A DNA stretch of 64,000 nucleotides from Lineus longissimus (GCF_910592395.1 NC_088324.1:6352953-6416952), one strand, 5' to 3'. Shown: positions 1 through 12,092, counted from the stretch's first letter. Notes: generated by a model from the sequence alone, not told the origin. Made by a program: numbers and translations.

Positions 1-199
1 AACCGGCTTAATAGCGTCTCCACAGTATATATCATGTTCATGATGTTGATGATGGAATTAGGCGGGAAGAGATTCGGCAGGGTTGTGGGAATTGTATAAC
101 TTTTAGAAAAATCCAGGTGGTGGAGGGCGCTGAGTCATAGTCCAGTCCAGTCCAGTCCAGTCCAGTGTTTGTTGATCCAGGGTTTTCGATCGAATACCC
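1..199. other. Sequence replacing the distal end of pogo-like copy E1
   Basis: Homology to the other pogo-like copies stops near position 199. The bases before it match nothing else in the window. Five perfect TCCAG units lie at 141-165. I see no gene here; it is either a secondary insertion or a rearrangement that removed the transposase C-terminus and the left inverted end of E1. Confidence 0.5.
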
Positions 200-1310
200 T
201 CATAGATGTGCACCGCGCGGGAATGTTACCAATGAGCACACCAGCTTCTACAATAGGGGTACAGAATTCATCAGCCAAGTGAGGTCTAAACTGATCTAAG
301 AGTAAAAGCCTTGTATTTGGTTCAAATTCACCAATGAATGGAGAAAAGACTTCATCAAGCCAATGTTGGAGTGTGTCATGATTCTCCCACCCTGGCCATG
401 ATGAAGTGACACGGACATTTTCAGGAATGTTTCCAAGTCCACAAATTTCTCGGATGAAGCCTGGTTCTGTGAACACAATATGGGCTGGCATTTTTTCCCC
501 ATTAGATCGAATTGTCAACCCAACGGTGCATCCTAATTTAGAATTGCCCCTTGAAGTTTTAACGTCAACATCCCTCTGTCCCGGAGTAGCTGCCGTATGC
601 ATGGGCAAAAAGTCCGACTGACAAAAGGTTCATTCATATTGTAAATTGTATGTTGCCTCACTGTGTCCCTGACGTTTCCTTGAAATCTGCGGACACGCTC
701 ATTAGCGTCAGCTGGAATCGAAGTCGTGTTTCTTGTCTTGCGACGAAATACAATACGTTTCCGTTTCATGAAATCGCTGATCCATCCTGGAGAGCACTGA
801 AAGAGGGACCGTTCCGGTCGGTTCAAAAGGTAGTTGTCTCTATCATCACCTGGAAGCTCATCCCACCAGCGGTGGAATTCCAGCTCGGCAGCATGGACCA
901 GATCACCTCTGGAGACGGTGAGGGCAAGACGAGAAATTCGAGAAATCGGTTGTGAGCCTGCTCCTCCACTTGTGGCCATATCCGTCGTGGTAGCTTCTGA
1001 CCCTCCTACTTTGAGCATTGTTCTCAGCCTGTTCCATTAACATTTCCCGATTTGCTATCCATCTTCGCAATGACGTAACTGCAAACCCGAAGCGTCTGGC
1101 ATACTCTGCCACATTAAGCAGCCAACCATGTTCAATCGCATGTTCGCAATCGAGGACGTGGCGCAATCGTACAGTTACACTATAGCTGTTGTGACATCCT
1201 GGTAGTCTAGAACTAGCAACTTCATCATCCTCATCAGTGTCCATAACAATGGCAGTTGAGAGTATAAACACAAGATACAACAGATGTTTTTGAATTTTCG
1301 CATTGGGCAT
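200..1310 (-). pseudogene. Pogo-like transposase remnant (E1)
   Basis: Minus-strand pieces cover the CENP-B-type helix-turn-helix (RRWIANRE region), the FMKRKR block, NMNE, LLLLDQFRPH and the start of the third catalytic block. A one-base deletion between the HTH half and the RWWDELPG block splits the reading frame, so two overlapping frames are needed. The C-terminus is missing. Not expected to be active. Confidence 0.85.
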
Positions 1311-1571
1311 TATCTCCAGCTGGAAAAGCTCTGTCCTGAAGCTTATAGGCCTGCATGTACCATAAACCTACCTGTACCTATTACATCACGGCAAATCGAG
1401 TCAAACAGACCACACGCATTGGGACATCAAGCCTGGCTGAAAATTGATTAGGCCAAGTTGACCCTACTGCCTAGCCAAGGATCTAATGCTTACCTGATTT
1501 CTCCCATTGTGGGCCACAAAATGGTTTTGGCTGTAAACTAGGCCGAAGACCGATAAAATCCGAACTTACTG
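200..1571 (-). mobile_element. Pogo-like DNA transposon copy E1 (partial)
   Basis: The right end is complete. It reads CCGATAAAATCCGAACTTACTG up to 1571 and is followed by the TA target. It is the inverse of the left ends seen in copies at 12699, 30371 and 43454. The left part is lost (see 1-199). It lies in the exon D/exon A interval of gene 1, exactly where the other copies lie. Confidence 0.85.
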
Positions 1572-1916
1572 TATATAGTAACTGGCTTCAGGCCACTTCG
1601 GGTCACTTTAGCCCAATGGTAATAGGCAGGTTTCGCACCGTTACGAACTACGAAAACCGAGCACGAAAATCGAAAGAAGACGAAGAAATATTCTCATAGG
1701 GTAGCAAAATCTAAAGTCTTCTCCTGCTTGTTCGCTGGGGAAGCCTAATGTAACGAAGAATTAGAAATAGTTTTATTATAATACTGCATTAAAATCAATA
1801 GTCTTCACCAGCCAAAAAGCTTAATCAACAACATCACCTTACAACCGGAAAGCAACTATCACTTATATGTTTACCATCCCGTGACCAGCTCAATTTTTTT
1901 CATTTTTATTTCGTAG

Positions 1917-2491
1917 CCTATCTGGAAATGCGAAGTACGTTGAGTCTCTAGTTTTTGGGAAAGTGCTTCAGTTTAGTGATAAGCACGCATCTACAACTCT
2001 ACCTTATATACATACATTCAAATACAAACAGATTACAATTACCTTTTATATAAGATTCCTTCAAAACAAGCTTGCCCAGAATGTGTGGAATATGTGGGTA
2101 CGTTTCTACACTGATGTAGAAAGAATTAGCGTAGGAGATAACCCACATAAGGAAGTGGAGATTGGTGTTTGGCACACGGATACCTCTAAACATATCAATG
2201 TACGAGACTTTTTTCACTTTTCAGTCGGCTATCAATCGATTGTCAGTCGCAAATGTTGGCAGCATTTTGCTGTTACAATTACCAGGAATAAGTCTACTCC
2301 TAAGCCCCATGTCAAACTTTATAGGAACGGGAACCTCTTAAGAATGACAAAGTGTAAGCGATATAAAGAAAATCATAAGTGGAGAAAAGTTTCATTTTTG
2401 GGGAAATTCATTCAAATGAATCAAATGTCGAATTTTAGGTTTTACCCAACTATAGCGACAAAACTTGATATTTTGAGGAGCAAAAAAAGAG
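1917..2491 (+). CDS. Exon A1, laminin-G/ConA-like domain
   Basis: Open over 575 bp, entering in phase 2 and leaving in phase 1 at AGAG/GTAGGT. The LamG-like signature is KVLQF near the start, TFYIRF, WQHFAVTIT, VKLYRNGNLL and the closing NFRFYP strand. It is nine bases longer than exons A2 to A6 (NVWNMWV instead of NMWV), an in-frame change, which fits a maintained reading frame. Confidence 0.75.
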
Positions 2492-5420
2492 GTAGGTTGG
2501 TCAACTCGTTAAATATCTGAGCCTGAGGGCTTCACCACCACTTTGAAGACGAGTTTATTATTTTCATATGATACACTGGTCCGACTGGGAATTTTAGGAA
2601 ATTATTGTGCTGGGAGACGTAGTAGACGCACTGCCAGTGTATTTTTATGTGTTCAAGCAATTACAAGTTATGTCATCTGCCACCGAGGTTGTTTGGGGCT
2701 CTCCCCGATTCGCCAAGCAAAAAGGAAACATCTATATCTACAGCAAGACGTCTCAGCGTAGATATATGGCTCCATGCAGCGCCTTACTAGTGCATCGGTC
2801 CTCATGGAGAGGATCGACGCATGGAGGGCTGACTCGGTTCAAATCGGAGTCAACATCGGAATAGCATGATAATTCGGGCGGATTTTGAATTTTTCCTTTT
2901 TTTGTGAAATTTGACGATGGAAACAACTTTATAGAGGTGACTGGGCAGCCGACAGCTTGGGAATACTGCCCTTACTAATACCAACGGTCCTTCGAACAAG
3001 CATATTTCGGCTCAAATTTAAATATTAGCTTCTTGTCTCCTCTAATAATGAACTTTGGAATAGCTTAATAGTACAATTTGAGAAATATTGACATCTGTTC
3101 AACAAGATAGCTGCCGAAACATGAGCATTAGTTGCAGCGAACATATGCCGAACAGGGTATATCGCAAAAGCTTTCTTCATTCTTGATATTGTGCTGCTCG
3201 AGGGGAAATTGCTGAAAACAATGCATAGGCCTATTCGTGAATGTGGCAGTTGTCTTAATGTCTGTAAACACCTCGAGAGCTTTTTCAAGTAATGAAAGCT
3301 TAATAGCTATCCAGATCAGAGTTCAATATATTTACAGCAATATAGTAATACACTGTTGGGCAAAATGGTTGTCATCCCTGCGATGGCATATATGATTGCA
3401 TAATCATTTCTAATTTATTTTGATACAGTAAACATTAATGAGTGGAAACTTTGCAGTTGTACACACATGGTATTAGCGGGTGTTTTTGGACCACAAACTT
3501 GCACATGTTTGCCATCAATTGCTTATTAATTGACATTTTATCTACGGAGGCTCATCAGGGACCTTAACTATGGAAAACATCTTTGTCATTGTTTCACTCT
3601 TTTCTCTCCATCTGACCAGATTTGATTGTTCAAATTGATAGGAATTGCACAATTGGGTAATTTCTCACTGCTTGCATACCTAATATCGCGTATTGCCCCC
3701 ACGGGCTGAAATGAGCGCTGCAATTCGTCGGGACATGCTTGTAACGAGGCTTTGTATCCTTCGTTGGGGGATTTCGCCCCAAATACGGATAATTGCATCA
3801 CCAAGGTCGGCAAGGTTCTGAAGCTGAGGGTCCAAATTTTGGAGTTCTCTGCCGATATGGTCCCACAGGTGCTCTATGGGTTCATATCCGGGCTGTAAGG
3901 AGGCCAGTCCAGACGGTTGACATCTTGTTCGTGCAAGAAATTGTTCACTATTGCTGCTCTGTCGGGGTCTGGCGTTGTCGTCTGCAGGTGTCCAGTTGTT
4001 GCCGAAGTGGGTCCTTGCTTCTGGCAGCACGTGATCTCGGAGGATCTCCAAGTAGAGGAGACCGTTTACATTTTGCTCTAGGACGCGGACTGCAGTTTTT
4101 CCATGATAATGAATGGCGCCCCAGATATGGACTGAACCACCTCCAAATGGAACACGCAGGGCTACACAGTCTTCCCGAAGCTGCTCGCCTGGTAATCGAC
4201 GAACTCTGACCCTGCCATCAACGCGGAACAGCAAGAAACGGGAATCGTTACCAAAGACGATGTGGCGCCACATTTCGTCCGGCACGTCAGCATGCGCTCT
4301 CGCCCACAGAAGCCGTCGACGTTTTGCCGCATCTGTCAATTTTGGACAGACTACCTGCCTTCCTGCATGATACCCGGCAGCAATCAGCCTACGGTTTACT
4401 GTTGTCCGACTAGCGTCAACATTATCCAGGTTGTGCCAGTCATTGCGCAGCTGTGTCGTCGTTTTCTTACGATCTGCACGGCAACGAAGCAAGAGATGAC
4501 GGTCGTCTCTTTCATTAGAGATGCGAGGTCGACCAGTAGATCTCCGAACGTTAACATTACCGTCCTGTCGCCACTTCGAAATCCACCTTTGCACCGTCCT
4601 TTCCGAAAGTCCCATTACTTCGGCGATGGCGCCAGGACCTTGCCCGCTGCGCCACCTTCCAATGGCCTCCCCTCGCTGAATTTGGCTGTATTGGCCGGGA
4701 ATGACAAGTTCTCCATTTGCTGGTCAAGAAAATCTAATAGGATTGCGTTGGTTAACCAGGAGAATGCACGAACACCTAGTCGGCTGTGGACTAGGCATAG
4801 GAACGAAAGGACATGGTCAGCAGAAACACTCCTTTTATAGTGTCTTATTACATCACACGACTGCCATACCCTGTGACGAAATTGAATTAGGTCACTCATG
4901 TCAATTTCAATCTAAGAATGGAAGAAATCTGACCATGATTGTGGAGAAATATGGATATAAACCTGAAACTCACAATTTTCTATAGGGGTGACAACCATTT
5001 TGCCCAACAGTGCATGTCTATAGTATGAGAAGTTCCTTATATGTAAATTGTCGATCAGACGAATGCTAAGCCAGCTATGTGCCAAAGTATAAACCAGGCA
5101 CAAGACCAATGATACTGGGTTAAGGAAGTTTTGTTAATGCTTTCCACTCTTCCGTAGCATTCTTGTTCACCAAACAAGGTACAGTGCACGAAACTTTACA
5201 AGAATTAGTAGTTGTGGAACATATTCGATCTAAGCTTGATTGTACCAGAGAATGCTTGAGACAATTCATGACTGATGAGGCAGAAAAGTCTCTCGGGTTC
5301 CTTTACGAAGTCAGAAGAACCAGTTGTGCGGTTTACAACGTATTTGTGTCGATCTCATCTTTAAATAATTATGGAGCGACAACAACCAGGTATCAACGAC
5401 AGGAATTTGCATGTACCTAA
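1917..5420 (+). CDS. Gene 1: laminin-G/PAN-like secreted protein, 3' half
   Basis: Two exons are inside the window: A1 1917-2491 and B1 5158-5420; exons C and D would lie before position 1. A1 ends in phase 1 at a GTAGGT donor. B1 enters in phase 1 after a CTTCCGTAG acceptor, so the junction keeps the frame (KKR-AFLF). The stop codon is at 5418-5420. The intron 2492-5157 carries a Tc1-like element (3351-5012). The B1 module has lost one of its four cysteines (EKSLG instead of EKCLG), so this copy may fold less stably. It is the only main-family copy with three extra residues in exon A. The family is inferred from domain shape; I know no named gene for it. Confidence 0.65.
2492..3350 (+). other. 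Intron between exons A1 and B1, first part
   Basis: This interval holds no supported gene. It is homologous to the same intron in the other units (15715-17240, 22192-23797, 33394-34460, 38676-40122, 46445-48049), with about 700 bp deleted near 2620 relative to unit 2. The short ORFs in it differ by frameshifts between units. Confidence 0.6.
3351..5012 (-). mobile_element. Tc1/mariner-type transposon
   Basis: Inverted ends beginning CACTGTTGGGCAAAATGG are found at 3351 and, as the reverse complement, ending at 5012, with about 26 matching bases. Other units read straight through AGTAATATGTC at this point. Here a TA precedes the left end and CA follows the right end, so the TA target duplication has one mutated copy. 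The insertion is unique to unit 1 and therefore later than the unit duplications. Confidence 0.92.
3680..4716 (-). pseudogene. Tc1-like transposase, degenerate
   Basis: The 311-residue frame 3680-4615 holds the paired-like HTH (MGLSERTVQRWISKWRQDG), a GRPR hook (TGRPRIS) and the DDE fold. The first block reads FGNDSRF where active members have F-S-D-E-S, so the first Asp is lost. The second block is PADDNARP. The third is EPIEHLWDHIGRE, with its Glu present. The N-terminal 35 residues (from Met at 4716) are in another frame, so one frameshift separates the halves. The enzyme is expected to be dead. Confidence 0.9.
5158..5420 (+). CDS. Exon B1, PAN/Apple-like module with stop
   Basis: 263 bp after a pyrimidine-rich CTTCCGTAG acceptor. 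Other units show the spacing C-x3-C-x11-C-x11-C; here the third cysteine is Ser. It shares VEHIRS and VYNVF with exon B5 only, which ties units 1 and 5 together. Confidence 0.65.
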
Positions 5421-5539
5421 AGTAATAGAGCTCGCTATTTAAGGGACAAAGCAAGATATTACATTTTCATTGAAAAAAAATTGTTGTAAATCATCTGACC
5501 CATCTTTTCTGAAAATGGCATGACGATAGCACTGATAAT

Positions 5540-6930
5540 GAAACTGCCAGGGGCCATTGTGCTCACCGTATAGATATTTTGTGCTTTGGACTTCATCCAG
5601 ATTAAGAAACATTGTACTTGTATAGTATATAGTTCAAACCAAAGTCGGTATGACATGCGATGTATCGTTGCTTGCAGTAAGTACCATAAGAATATCATCA
5701 AAAACAAGTCACTTATGAAAAAGATATTGCACGTTTAACCTATTTTAGTTTTTGCCTCCTGGTGGCCGAGTTGGTACCAGTTCAGATCGAAATTCGGTGT
5801 CCGAGGTTACATGACGTAGGGAGTCATGTGTATCAAATTTCAAGTTTAAAGCTTTAGTGGTTAAGAAACGTGCCATTGTTACAATCAAACGACCAATTTA
5901 CGCCATTTGACCTCTGTGACCTTGAAAAGCAGGACAGATCAAAAACTCATATGATATGTGATGTATCCTTGCTAGGAGAAATTCAGGGTCAGAGGTCACC
6001 TGACCTAGGGGGTCCTTTAAACAAAGTCTCAGGTTCATAGCCCTAGGGGTTAACAAACGTTCCACAGATTCGAGCAAATGGCCAATTTACACCATTTGAC
6101 CTCTGTGACCTTGACAAGTATGTCAAATCAAAAACCCGTATCATATGTGATGTATCCTTGCTAAGAGTATCTACCATAAAAATTTTACCAAAAACTAATC
6201 AGTAATAAGCGAGATATGGCACTATTCAAATTTTTGGTTTTGGCCACCTGGGGGCCAAGTTAAAAATCAGACCAGAACGAAAATCAGTGTCACAGGTCAT
6301 CTGACCTAGGGGGTCTTGTGTACTAAGTTTAAAGTTCATAGCTTAAGTGGTTAAGAAACGTGCCATATTTACACACAAACGGCCAATTCACACCATTTGA
6401 CCTCTGTGACCTTGAAAAGTACGCCACATCGACCTGATTTTTTGTGAACATGTAGAGCTATGTAACAGGTGTCTACATACCAAATTTAAAGATTATAGGA
6501 CGAATAAAGACAAAACGTGCCACTATCGGTGAAATTTTAGAGTTTGACCTCTGTGACCTTGAAAAGTAGGTTAAATCAAAAACCCGTATGATATGTAATG
6601 TATCCTTGCTAGGGGTACATACCATGAAATGTTTCTCAAAAACAAATCAGTAATAAATGAGATATTGCACATTTTAACTTTTCGGTTTTAGCCCCCTGGT
6701 GGCAAAGTCAAGAGTCAGACCGGAGCGAAATTCAGTTTCAGGGTACATATGACCTTGAGAATGATGTATATAAAGTTTCAGGTACATAGCACAAGCGGTT
6801 AAGAAACGTGCCACAGGATACGACGACGACGACGGACGACGACGACGACGGACGACGACGACGACGGACGACGACGACGACGACGGACGACGGACACTGC
6901 GGTATCGTATAGACTCCCCTACGGTGAGCC
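5540..6930. mobile_element. Interspersed repeat with TGACCT-rich modules (copy 1)
   Basis: A 1.39-kb insertion in the spacer after gene 1, flanked by an AAT duplication (5537-5539 and 6931-6933); other units read ACTGATAATAAGTGAG across the point. It starts GAAACTGCCAGGGGCC and contains GCTCACCGTA near both ends in inverted orientation. Inside are four copies of TGACCTCTGTGACCTTGA (5908, 6097, 6398, 6545) and a GACGACGG microsatellite at the right end. No coding capacity is seen. A nearly identical copy sits at 40505-41912. Confidence 0.8.
6821..6895. repeat. (CGACGACGACGG)n microsatellite
   Basis: Imperfect GAC repeat interrupted by GG every 10 to 13 bases. The long serine/valine/arginine ORFs on the minus strand here are a by-product of the repeat. 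The copy at 41787-41878 is longer. Confidence 0.95.
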
Positions 6931-7059
6931 AATAAGTGAGCTGCGAGCTAACGACTGAGATAAACAAGAGACAAGCTAGCTCATCAATGTGGTACAAATT
7001 AGTTACGTGACTGAAAAAATCTAACCCACTTGCACAACTTCACATATTACCTAATATTA

Positions 7060-8109
7060 TCAGTGCAGTGCCCTAGTAAGCGCGCAGCGCCTTTAGGTTG
7101 GGGGGAAACCCCCCAAACCCCCTGGTTGGGACCCTGCTATAGTTCCTTCCGCCAATTTTTGGTTTTGATAGACAGATTTCTCCGTGTATCGCATTAGCAG
7201 TAACTCAACTCCATCGTCATAATAGCCGGCAAAGAAATGGAAAATGTCCCCCCCCCCCCGAAAGGTGTCCAGACTATCGTAGTCTGGGACTCTGGCAGAT
7301 TCTAATGTAAAGTGCAAGCTCTATTGAACTCGCGCAACTGTCGCCATGGAGCCATGCATTGGGGGAAGGCCCCTCAAACCCCCTATTGGCCTCTCAATAA
7401 GTCCTTCCGAGCTGCTTACCCTGGGGCGCTCGAGTGGAACCCCCAAACCTTCATGAGGGTGCAGTCCTTTGACACGTTTAACCCAGAGCGAGAAAGAGGT
7501 ACTCCTTTGATGGTACTCTAACTGCAACCCTCAACCATCATTACCCTTCCTTTTCACTGGCATGATATTGGCAAGACTCCCAATACGTCGTACTGGTGGC
7601 TTCCTTGAGACAATTGCTTGTGGTTGTACCAGGGCAACCAATTCAAGGGGTCAGGGATCTAGGGATCAGGTTTTTCCCCCACCAACATGTTGCCGAATGG
7701 TTAATGCATAAAAAATTGGTTGGAAAGGGTTTTTGCTGGCCAAGAGACTTGAAGACACTTATACTCTTGAGAAACACCAGACTGATGAACAAAGAACCTG
7801 AGGAACATAGAACCCTCTTCATACCTGGGAGCATAAAAAGCCTACTAGCGAATATTGATTATTCTTTAGAAAAAAACAGAAGATCTGCAAAACCAATGGT
7901 ACCCCATAAAAACATACATTCCTCCTTGAGGTGTCTCCGGATCCCACCACGGCCCATGTGGAATTCGTTCAAAAGGTTTATTGAAATCTCAAAATAAAAT
8001 TTTTTTTCTCGAACCGCCTGCCCGTCTTTTGCTTCATTAATTCGGGATTATATCCATTTTAAGCATCTTTTGGATATTATTACTAAAGTTTCAAAAATCA
8101 AAACACATA
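7060..8109. other. Unit-1-specific insertion, left part
   Basis: Unit homology breaks after TATTACCTA near 7055 and resumes at CCTGAAAG near 11274; everything between is absent from other units. This left kilobase has C- and G-rich blocks (AAACCCCCCAAACCCC type) repeated at about 7097 and 7357, and no recognisable protein. A 133-residue frame at 7596-7997 resembles nothing I know and is not called. The second pogo-like element begins at 8110. Confidence 0.55.
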
Positions 8110-11036
8110 CTGTCTTCTCCCACTTAACCGAGCGCGGCTGAATCATAAAAAGACTAAGTCCAAATGAATAGGCCGATTTTACTGGTGGCAGGCGAACATC
8201 AGAAAGAACAGCCACAGCTGATAATTGACTCCCTTTTCGTGGGCAATGCCAATGCCTTCAACGTAAGTGGATAAAAGACATGAACATTGACATGGGGTAG
8301 TCCTGTACTGAATGAATGAATACAATACAACTAGCGTCCTTGTGGTATGCCTATAGTGTTGGTTGACCAAAAATTTCTGATCTAGTGTCTATGATAAAGC
8401 CAGCTTCATGGGTCTGCAGAATGTCCCAATAAAGAAGTCTTGCTGTCAACGAATGAATTAAAGAACAGATTTACTTATTAATTTACCAATCAATTTTATT
8501 ATCCAAACGGGATTTACAGGTCATAATCAATAACATCATCATCCTCTTCTCCTTCCGAAAACTCAATCCCCTCAACAAACTGCTCAAGCTCATCATTTAC
8601 CATCTCTACCCCCTCCCCAACTTCGTCATCGTCCTCAGGAACTAGGCCACTGGCTCTTCAACCCTTCATAATCGTCTGTTGTGTGACCCTTTCCCAGCCG
8701 AGGCTGATCATCCTGACCACATCCCGCCTGGTGATCCGCTCACAATGTCCTTGATCATCGGTGTGGCCGATTTTCCACACTTTCCAAATGGTCCTCAGGT
8801 GACACTTGAAGCTCCTGTTTACGGTTAAGTCCAAGGGCTGCAACAGCGAAGTACATCGTCCTGGGATAAAAGTGTCTGTCCCATTCTCTGCGGTGATTGC
8901 ATCACGAAATTGCTGATTTCGATGCGCCGGATACCTGTCTAAAAGTAACAGGAACGTGGCCCCTGCTACAAATGGCACAATCAGGGCCTGCAACCACTCG
9001 ATTAGCGATTGGTGTCGTGCCCAACCCTGTGGACTACCACTTACCTGGAAAAGCAAACAACAAGTATGAACATTTACATTACTTTTCTGAACAGTCAGAC
9101 ACGCACAATGTTTTGGTTGCATCCATGACAAACCTACAACAATCTTAGTCAAAGAAGTTCTGATTTTCCTAAAAAATACTACCATTAACTAGAATGTCTG
9201 AACGTCAATGACATCACTGATGACGTCAGGTACATGTCCTGTACTACAACCACGGACTTGTATTCTATGCCAATTACTCACTCGCACATTGTCTGGAGCA
9301 TCAGCCTGAAGCTGCCGAATGACGTCACCATCTGGTGTCAAGCCTCTGAAGTTGAGCTCGGCTCGTCCTTTTCGTCCGTCTGTCGTAACTACTAGAGTTA
9401 CCGTGCATCCAAGTTTCGGGTTGCCTTGGGATGATCTAATGTCAACTTTCTGGGATCCAGTCGCTTAAATTGTTGATCTTGGCACCATATCAAACAACAC
9501 GAACGTCTCATTCATGTTTATGATGACATCAAAATCAGCGTCTCTGATGAGGTCGGCAAAATCTCCCCGGTAGTCGGCAACTAAAGCCTGGGCGTTGTCA
9601 GGTATCCCCCTTGAATCGTTGGTCTTCCTTCGATAGCTGATTTGTTTCCTGAAATGGAATTTGCATATTGTTAAAATTCACCGAATACAATCCATACGTT
9701 AAGGCTGATCCATGCAACAGCGGAATAAAGCTCACCTTTCCATAAAGTTGCTAAGCCAATGTGCAGATGCATGGAAAAGGTATAGCAGGGGTCTCTGTTC
9801 TTGTGTTTCGGCCTTCGTTTCGTTCGGAAGCTCTGCCCACCATTGCCGAAATTCTCTTCCAGCTTGCCCTTTAATATCCTCACCGGAAACAGGGAAACCA
9901 AGTCTTCGGCGCTCAAGGAACCAGGTGTTCAAATTGTTTTCTATTTCGGGCCACTGTGCTGAAATAAAAAAGCTAACACGTTTAACATCTTTGGAAATAT
10001 TGATTGGTGATGACCACTGGTATGAACGAAATGTTAGTCCTAAGAATAAAGGTCCCTGGAACAATAATACTGATTGGTAAAGGCATGATCAGGGTCAGTC
10101 GCTTTGATGTATCATGCGACTTATTCTTCCGTCCATGACACAGAAGCGGACTTATTCCAGTCAGTATAGGCCAACAAAGAAGGAAATTCATTTAGCGAGG
10201 AATAGAATGCTTGAAGAAAAACTACCTTGTGGATCAGTTCCGTGTTACCGTTGTCTCCCCCGTCTTCTATGGTCTTCAGTTGATTTATCTCTGAGGGCAA
10301 ACAAGTCATCCTGTGTGCTTATCGAACGTCTAAATGTCTGCGGTGCTATGCGGTGGTGTCCAGCACAGGATGTCGCAGTTTCAGCATGACGTAATCCTAT
10401 AGCATGCTCCAATTGGTATGTCTCGATAAGGTCAATCTTCTGATTGAGACTGTAGCTTTTCTGGTGCCTACGTGCACCCGGTACAGCTTGGTTAGTATCA
10501 TCTATATCATCATCATCAGTAGTGGTATCAGGGTCAGGGCTGTCAACATCATCTCCATTCCATACGTTAAGATCATCATGGTGCCTGCTAGGCCTACCCA
10601 CAAACTCCATCGGATTGCGTGCATCTTACCAGAAGAACGTGGTCAAAGCAAGATGGCAGAAAACAATAGTGACATTTGACACGAAAGTTCCCTTTATTGG
10701 ATTTTCCCCTCAAGAAAACGATTTCATAATCGATTAGATAAAATAAATTCATTTAAAAGACTCTAGATCGGTCAACCATTTACATGGACTTGTAATAGAC
10801 TTACGTAACTTCAATAATCATCACCCTGACTACAGGGATTACTGGCCCTGGCCGCGACCAGGCGTTATTGAATTGACAACATTTACAAGGTTGTCTTCCT
10901 ATATCCATTGATCACTATAATTGGCTGTCATATTGAATATTTGCAGCCCACCCGTAAAATACTACAGACTGCCATGTTTCTGGACTAAGTCATTTTCGAG
11001 CCATTTCCTGGCGCTCGGTTAAGTGGGAGAAGACAG
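8110..11036 (-). mobile_element. Second pogo-like transposon family (P2), complete ends
   Basis: Inverted ends CTGTCTTCTCCCACTTAACC at 8110 and its reverse complement ending at 11036, at least 26 bases long and perfect, flanked by TA on both sides (8108-8109 and 11037-11038). The enclosed minus-strand transposase is interrupted by introns. The ends differ completely from those of the E copies, so this is a separate family. Confidence 0.92.
8514..10610 (-). pseudogene. Pogo-like (CENP-B/jerky-type) transposase with introns, P2
   Basis: The gene starts at Met 10610. An acidic leader is followed by an HTH (KSYSLNQKIDLIETYQ), then a second CENP-B-type HTH (AQWPEIENNL to FPVSGEDIK, HWLSNFMER). 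The catalytic domain follows: INMNETFVLF, LLLLDRYPAH, LLQPLDLTVNRSFK. The tail is acidic and ends DYDL at 8514. Three introns are supported by splice signals and by alignment to the intronless E transposase: 9045-9281 (joins DNVR to VSGS, like ENVRVTSS in E), 9649-9735 (joins FMER to KQISYRRK, like FMKRKRIVFRRK) and probably 9959-10225. An in-frame TAA after the DMVPRSTI block, an in-frame TGA after MKG (about 8658) and a frame problem near 10300 suggest decay. The first catalytic Asp is Asn. Confidence 0.8.
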
Positions 11037-11273
11037 TATGTCGGGGGGTAAACCCCCAGAAATTGAAGTTTGATTAAAAAACAGTGAGAATAATCGTGTG
11101 GTACTCTCTCGGAGCTCAGTATAGTCGAGTTGCTTCATTCGCGCGTTTATCTCTTCTGGCGGCCATTTTAAGTCAAATTTAAGCCATTTGAAACGAATCC
11201 ATGGACTTGAGAAACATTGGTTGCATTGGATACGTCGTATGCACGTTAACCATAGTAGCGCTTCGCAGAAAAG
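11037..11273. other. Unit-1-specific insertion, right part
   Basis: This is the remainder of the foreign block that carries P2. A GGGGGGTAAACCCCC block at about 11044 resembles the blocks on the left side, so both flanks probably belong to one older repeat that P2 entered. No gene is seen. Confidence 0.5.
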
Positions 11274-12092
11274 CCTCCCTGAAAGTAAAAGCTCTCCGCC
11301 ATGCAGGGTGAATCCCCCCTACAGGTAACTATGCAGCGACGTCAAGCCGATATCAACTAAAGGAATTTTGAAAATTAAATCACAGCGAGTGGAGCTGCAA
11401 AATGATAATATGCTCCTAGGATGTCTGTACGGAAAGCTCAGGTGGAAAGGGGGAAAGGAAATAGGAAAAGCGTAATGCTGAAAGTATAAATCGCTTGAAA
11501 TCTGCGGGTTTTTTGGTTGATGCGCTTGATAACAAGTTAGACCTGTAAGAAAGGCAAACTAATGAAGAAAAACGCCGACTCATATAACGCATGAGACGAT
11601 AATAATGACGCAATTAGTCACAAACAGCTCAATATTGATGACTCATCGAAAGTCTTTAAAAATCTATATCGTAAATGATGATTTGGATATTTGTACAAAT
11701 TTTGACTTTCGCTCTTTTAAATTAATGATATGTACCACACACACACAAACAACGAGAGCATTGCTGTAAATACAATTGAAAGTTATTCCAAATTGTGATC
11801 ATTGAAATTACAGGTGATAAAGATTGATACCTTTTTTATTGGCCACCCGATATATCCTTTCAAACTCAATCTACTTTCCACTCAAGCAAAAAATGATTTA
11901 TTAGTAACAAAGACACAAGAAACATTTTGTTTCTCATAGCAAGAACTCGATCAATATAATAATTATATAGATATTAAACGTATTGACTTCATATAGTTCA
12001 TATAATGTAATATTACAACGGCGAATTCAAAGCAAAACTGGACATTCAAGGCACTAGGTCGTATTCGACTTGGTACAAGAGTAAGACCGATT
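11274..12092 (+). promoter_or_regulatory. Putative promoter region of gene 2
   Basis: The last 270 bases before the first coding exon are very similar in genes 2 to 7 and 9. They contain an inverted CCAAT box (TTTTATTGGCCACCCG, about 11836) and TATA-like tracts (AATATAATAATTATATAGA). They lie directly upstream of a signal-peptide exon. Equivalent stretches are 17760-18581, 24290-25103, 34980-35800, 42050-42854, 48560-49390 and 61290-61615. This is inference from position and conservation only. Confidence 0.35.

Noticed and set aside
1963-2520. Treating exon A as a stand-alone gene ending at VNSLNI-stop
   Set aside because: An AGAG/GTAGGT donor precedes that stop in all copies and its phase matches exon B; the bases after it are better read as intron.
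6674-6997. Long Ser/Val/Arg frames across the GAC repeat (also 41640-41979)
   Set aside because: Produced by the trinucleotide repeat itself.
7596-7997. 133-residue frame in the unit-1 insertion
   Set aside because: No recognisable motif, single copy, low-complexity neighbourhood, no splice context; could be chance.
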